Assembly (NCBI GenBank): GCA_003164415.1
Contig: PLTK01000086.1
Span: 1-6,280, forward strand
DNA length: 6,280 nt
From: Methanobacterium sp.
GTDB taxonomy: Archaea; Methanobacteriota; Methanobacteria; Methanobacteriales; Methanobacteriaceae
Direction: 5' to 3'
Shown in pieces: positions 6,279-6,280 of this stretch. Below the pieces are notes generated by a model. The model saw nothing but the letters and a program-made list of their open reading frames with translations, was not told the DNA's origin and made no database searches. A program made the translations under genes and the position numbers. Each line of letters starts with the position of its first letter. Positions within the stretch are counted from its first letter, which is position 1.

Positions 6279-6280
6279 AT

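Noticed and set aside
1..6280. A novel defence, mobile or biosynthetic system
   Set aside because: All five genes belong to known families with intact motifs and ordinary lengths; there are no integrases, transposases, spacer arrays, terminal repeats or sharp composition shifts inside genes.

Overview
The window looks like ordinary chromosomal DNA from an AT-rich euryarchaeon, most probably a methanogen of the Methanobacteriales. That placement is an inference. It rests on the archaeal-type leucyl-tRNA synthetase (about 958 aa, ending in a KPAIYIE tail), on GGTGA Shine-Dalgarno sites a few bases before several start codons, on two likely TTG starts, and on very AT-rich gene spacers. No phage, transposon, CRISPR, toxin-antitoxin or defence genes are visible.

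Layout: positions 1-320 are gene-free, extremely AT-rich leader DNA upstream of nadE. nadE (321-1136, ammonia-dependent NAD synthetase) and cutA (1172-1483, CutA1 trimer-forming protein) run on the + strand 35 bases apart and look like a two-gene operon. It is closed by a hairpin plus T-run terminator at 1518-1548. leuS follows on the same strand with its own probable promoter. Its best start is TTG at 1627, not the longer upstream frame, which would run through the terminator. A 57-base spacer after leuS holds a perfect 12-bp tandem duplication spanning the stop codon and a T-rich tract. Then comes a two-part GNAT-family acetyltransferase starting at TTG 4561 (to 5469). It converges, with only 11 bases between the stop codons, on a minus-strand fumarylacetoacetate hydrolase-family gene (6266-5481).

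Functionally these are mostly housekeeping genes: the final step of NAD synthesis, a small conserved oligomeric protein often linked to metal tolerance, Leu-tRNA charging with editing, an acyl-CoA-dependent transferase of unknown substrate, and a 2-oxoacid-type enzyme of unknown substrate. No shared pathway is evident beyond operon proximity. I found no convincing undescribed system. The items most worth a second look are the dyad next to the putative leuS TATA box, the hairpin terminator, the 12-bp duplication over the leuS stop, the two-part GNAT protein, and the very tight convergent 3' ends.
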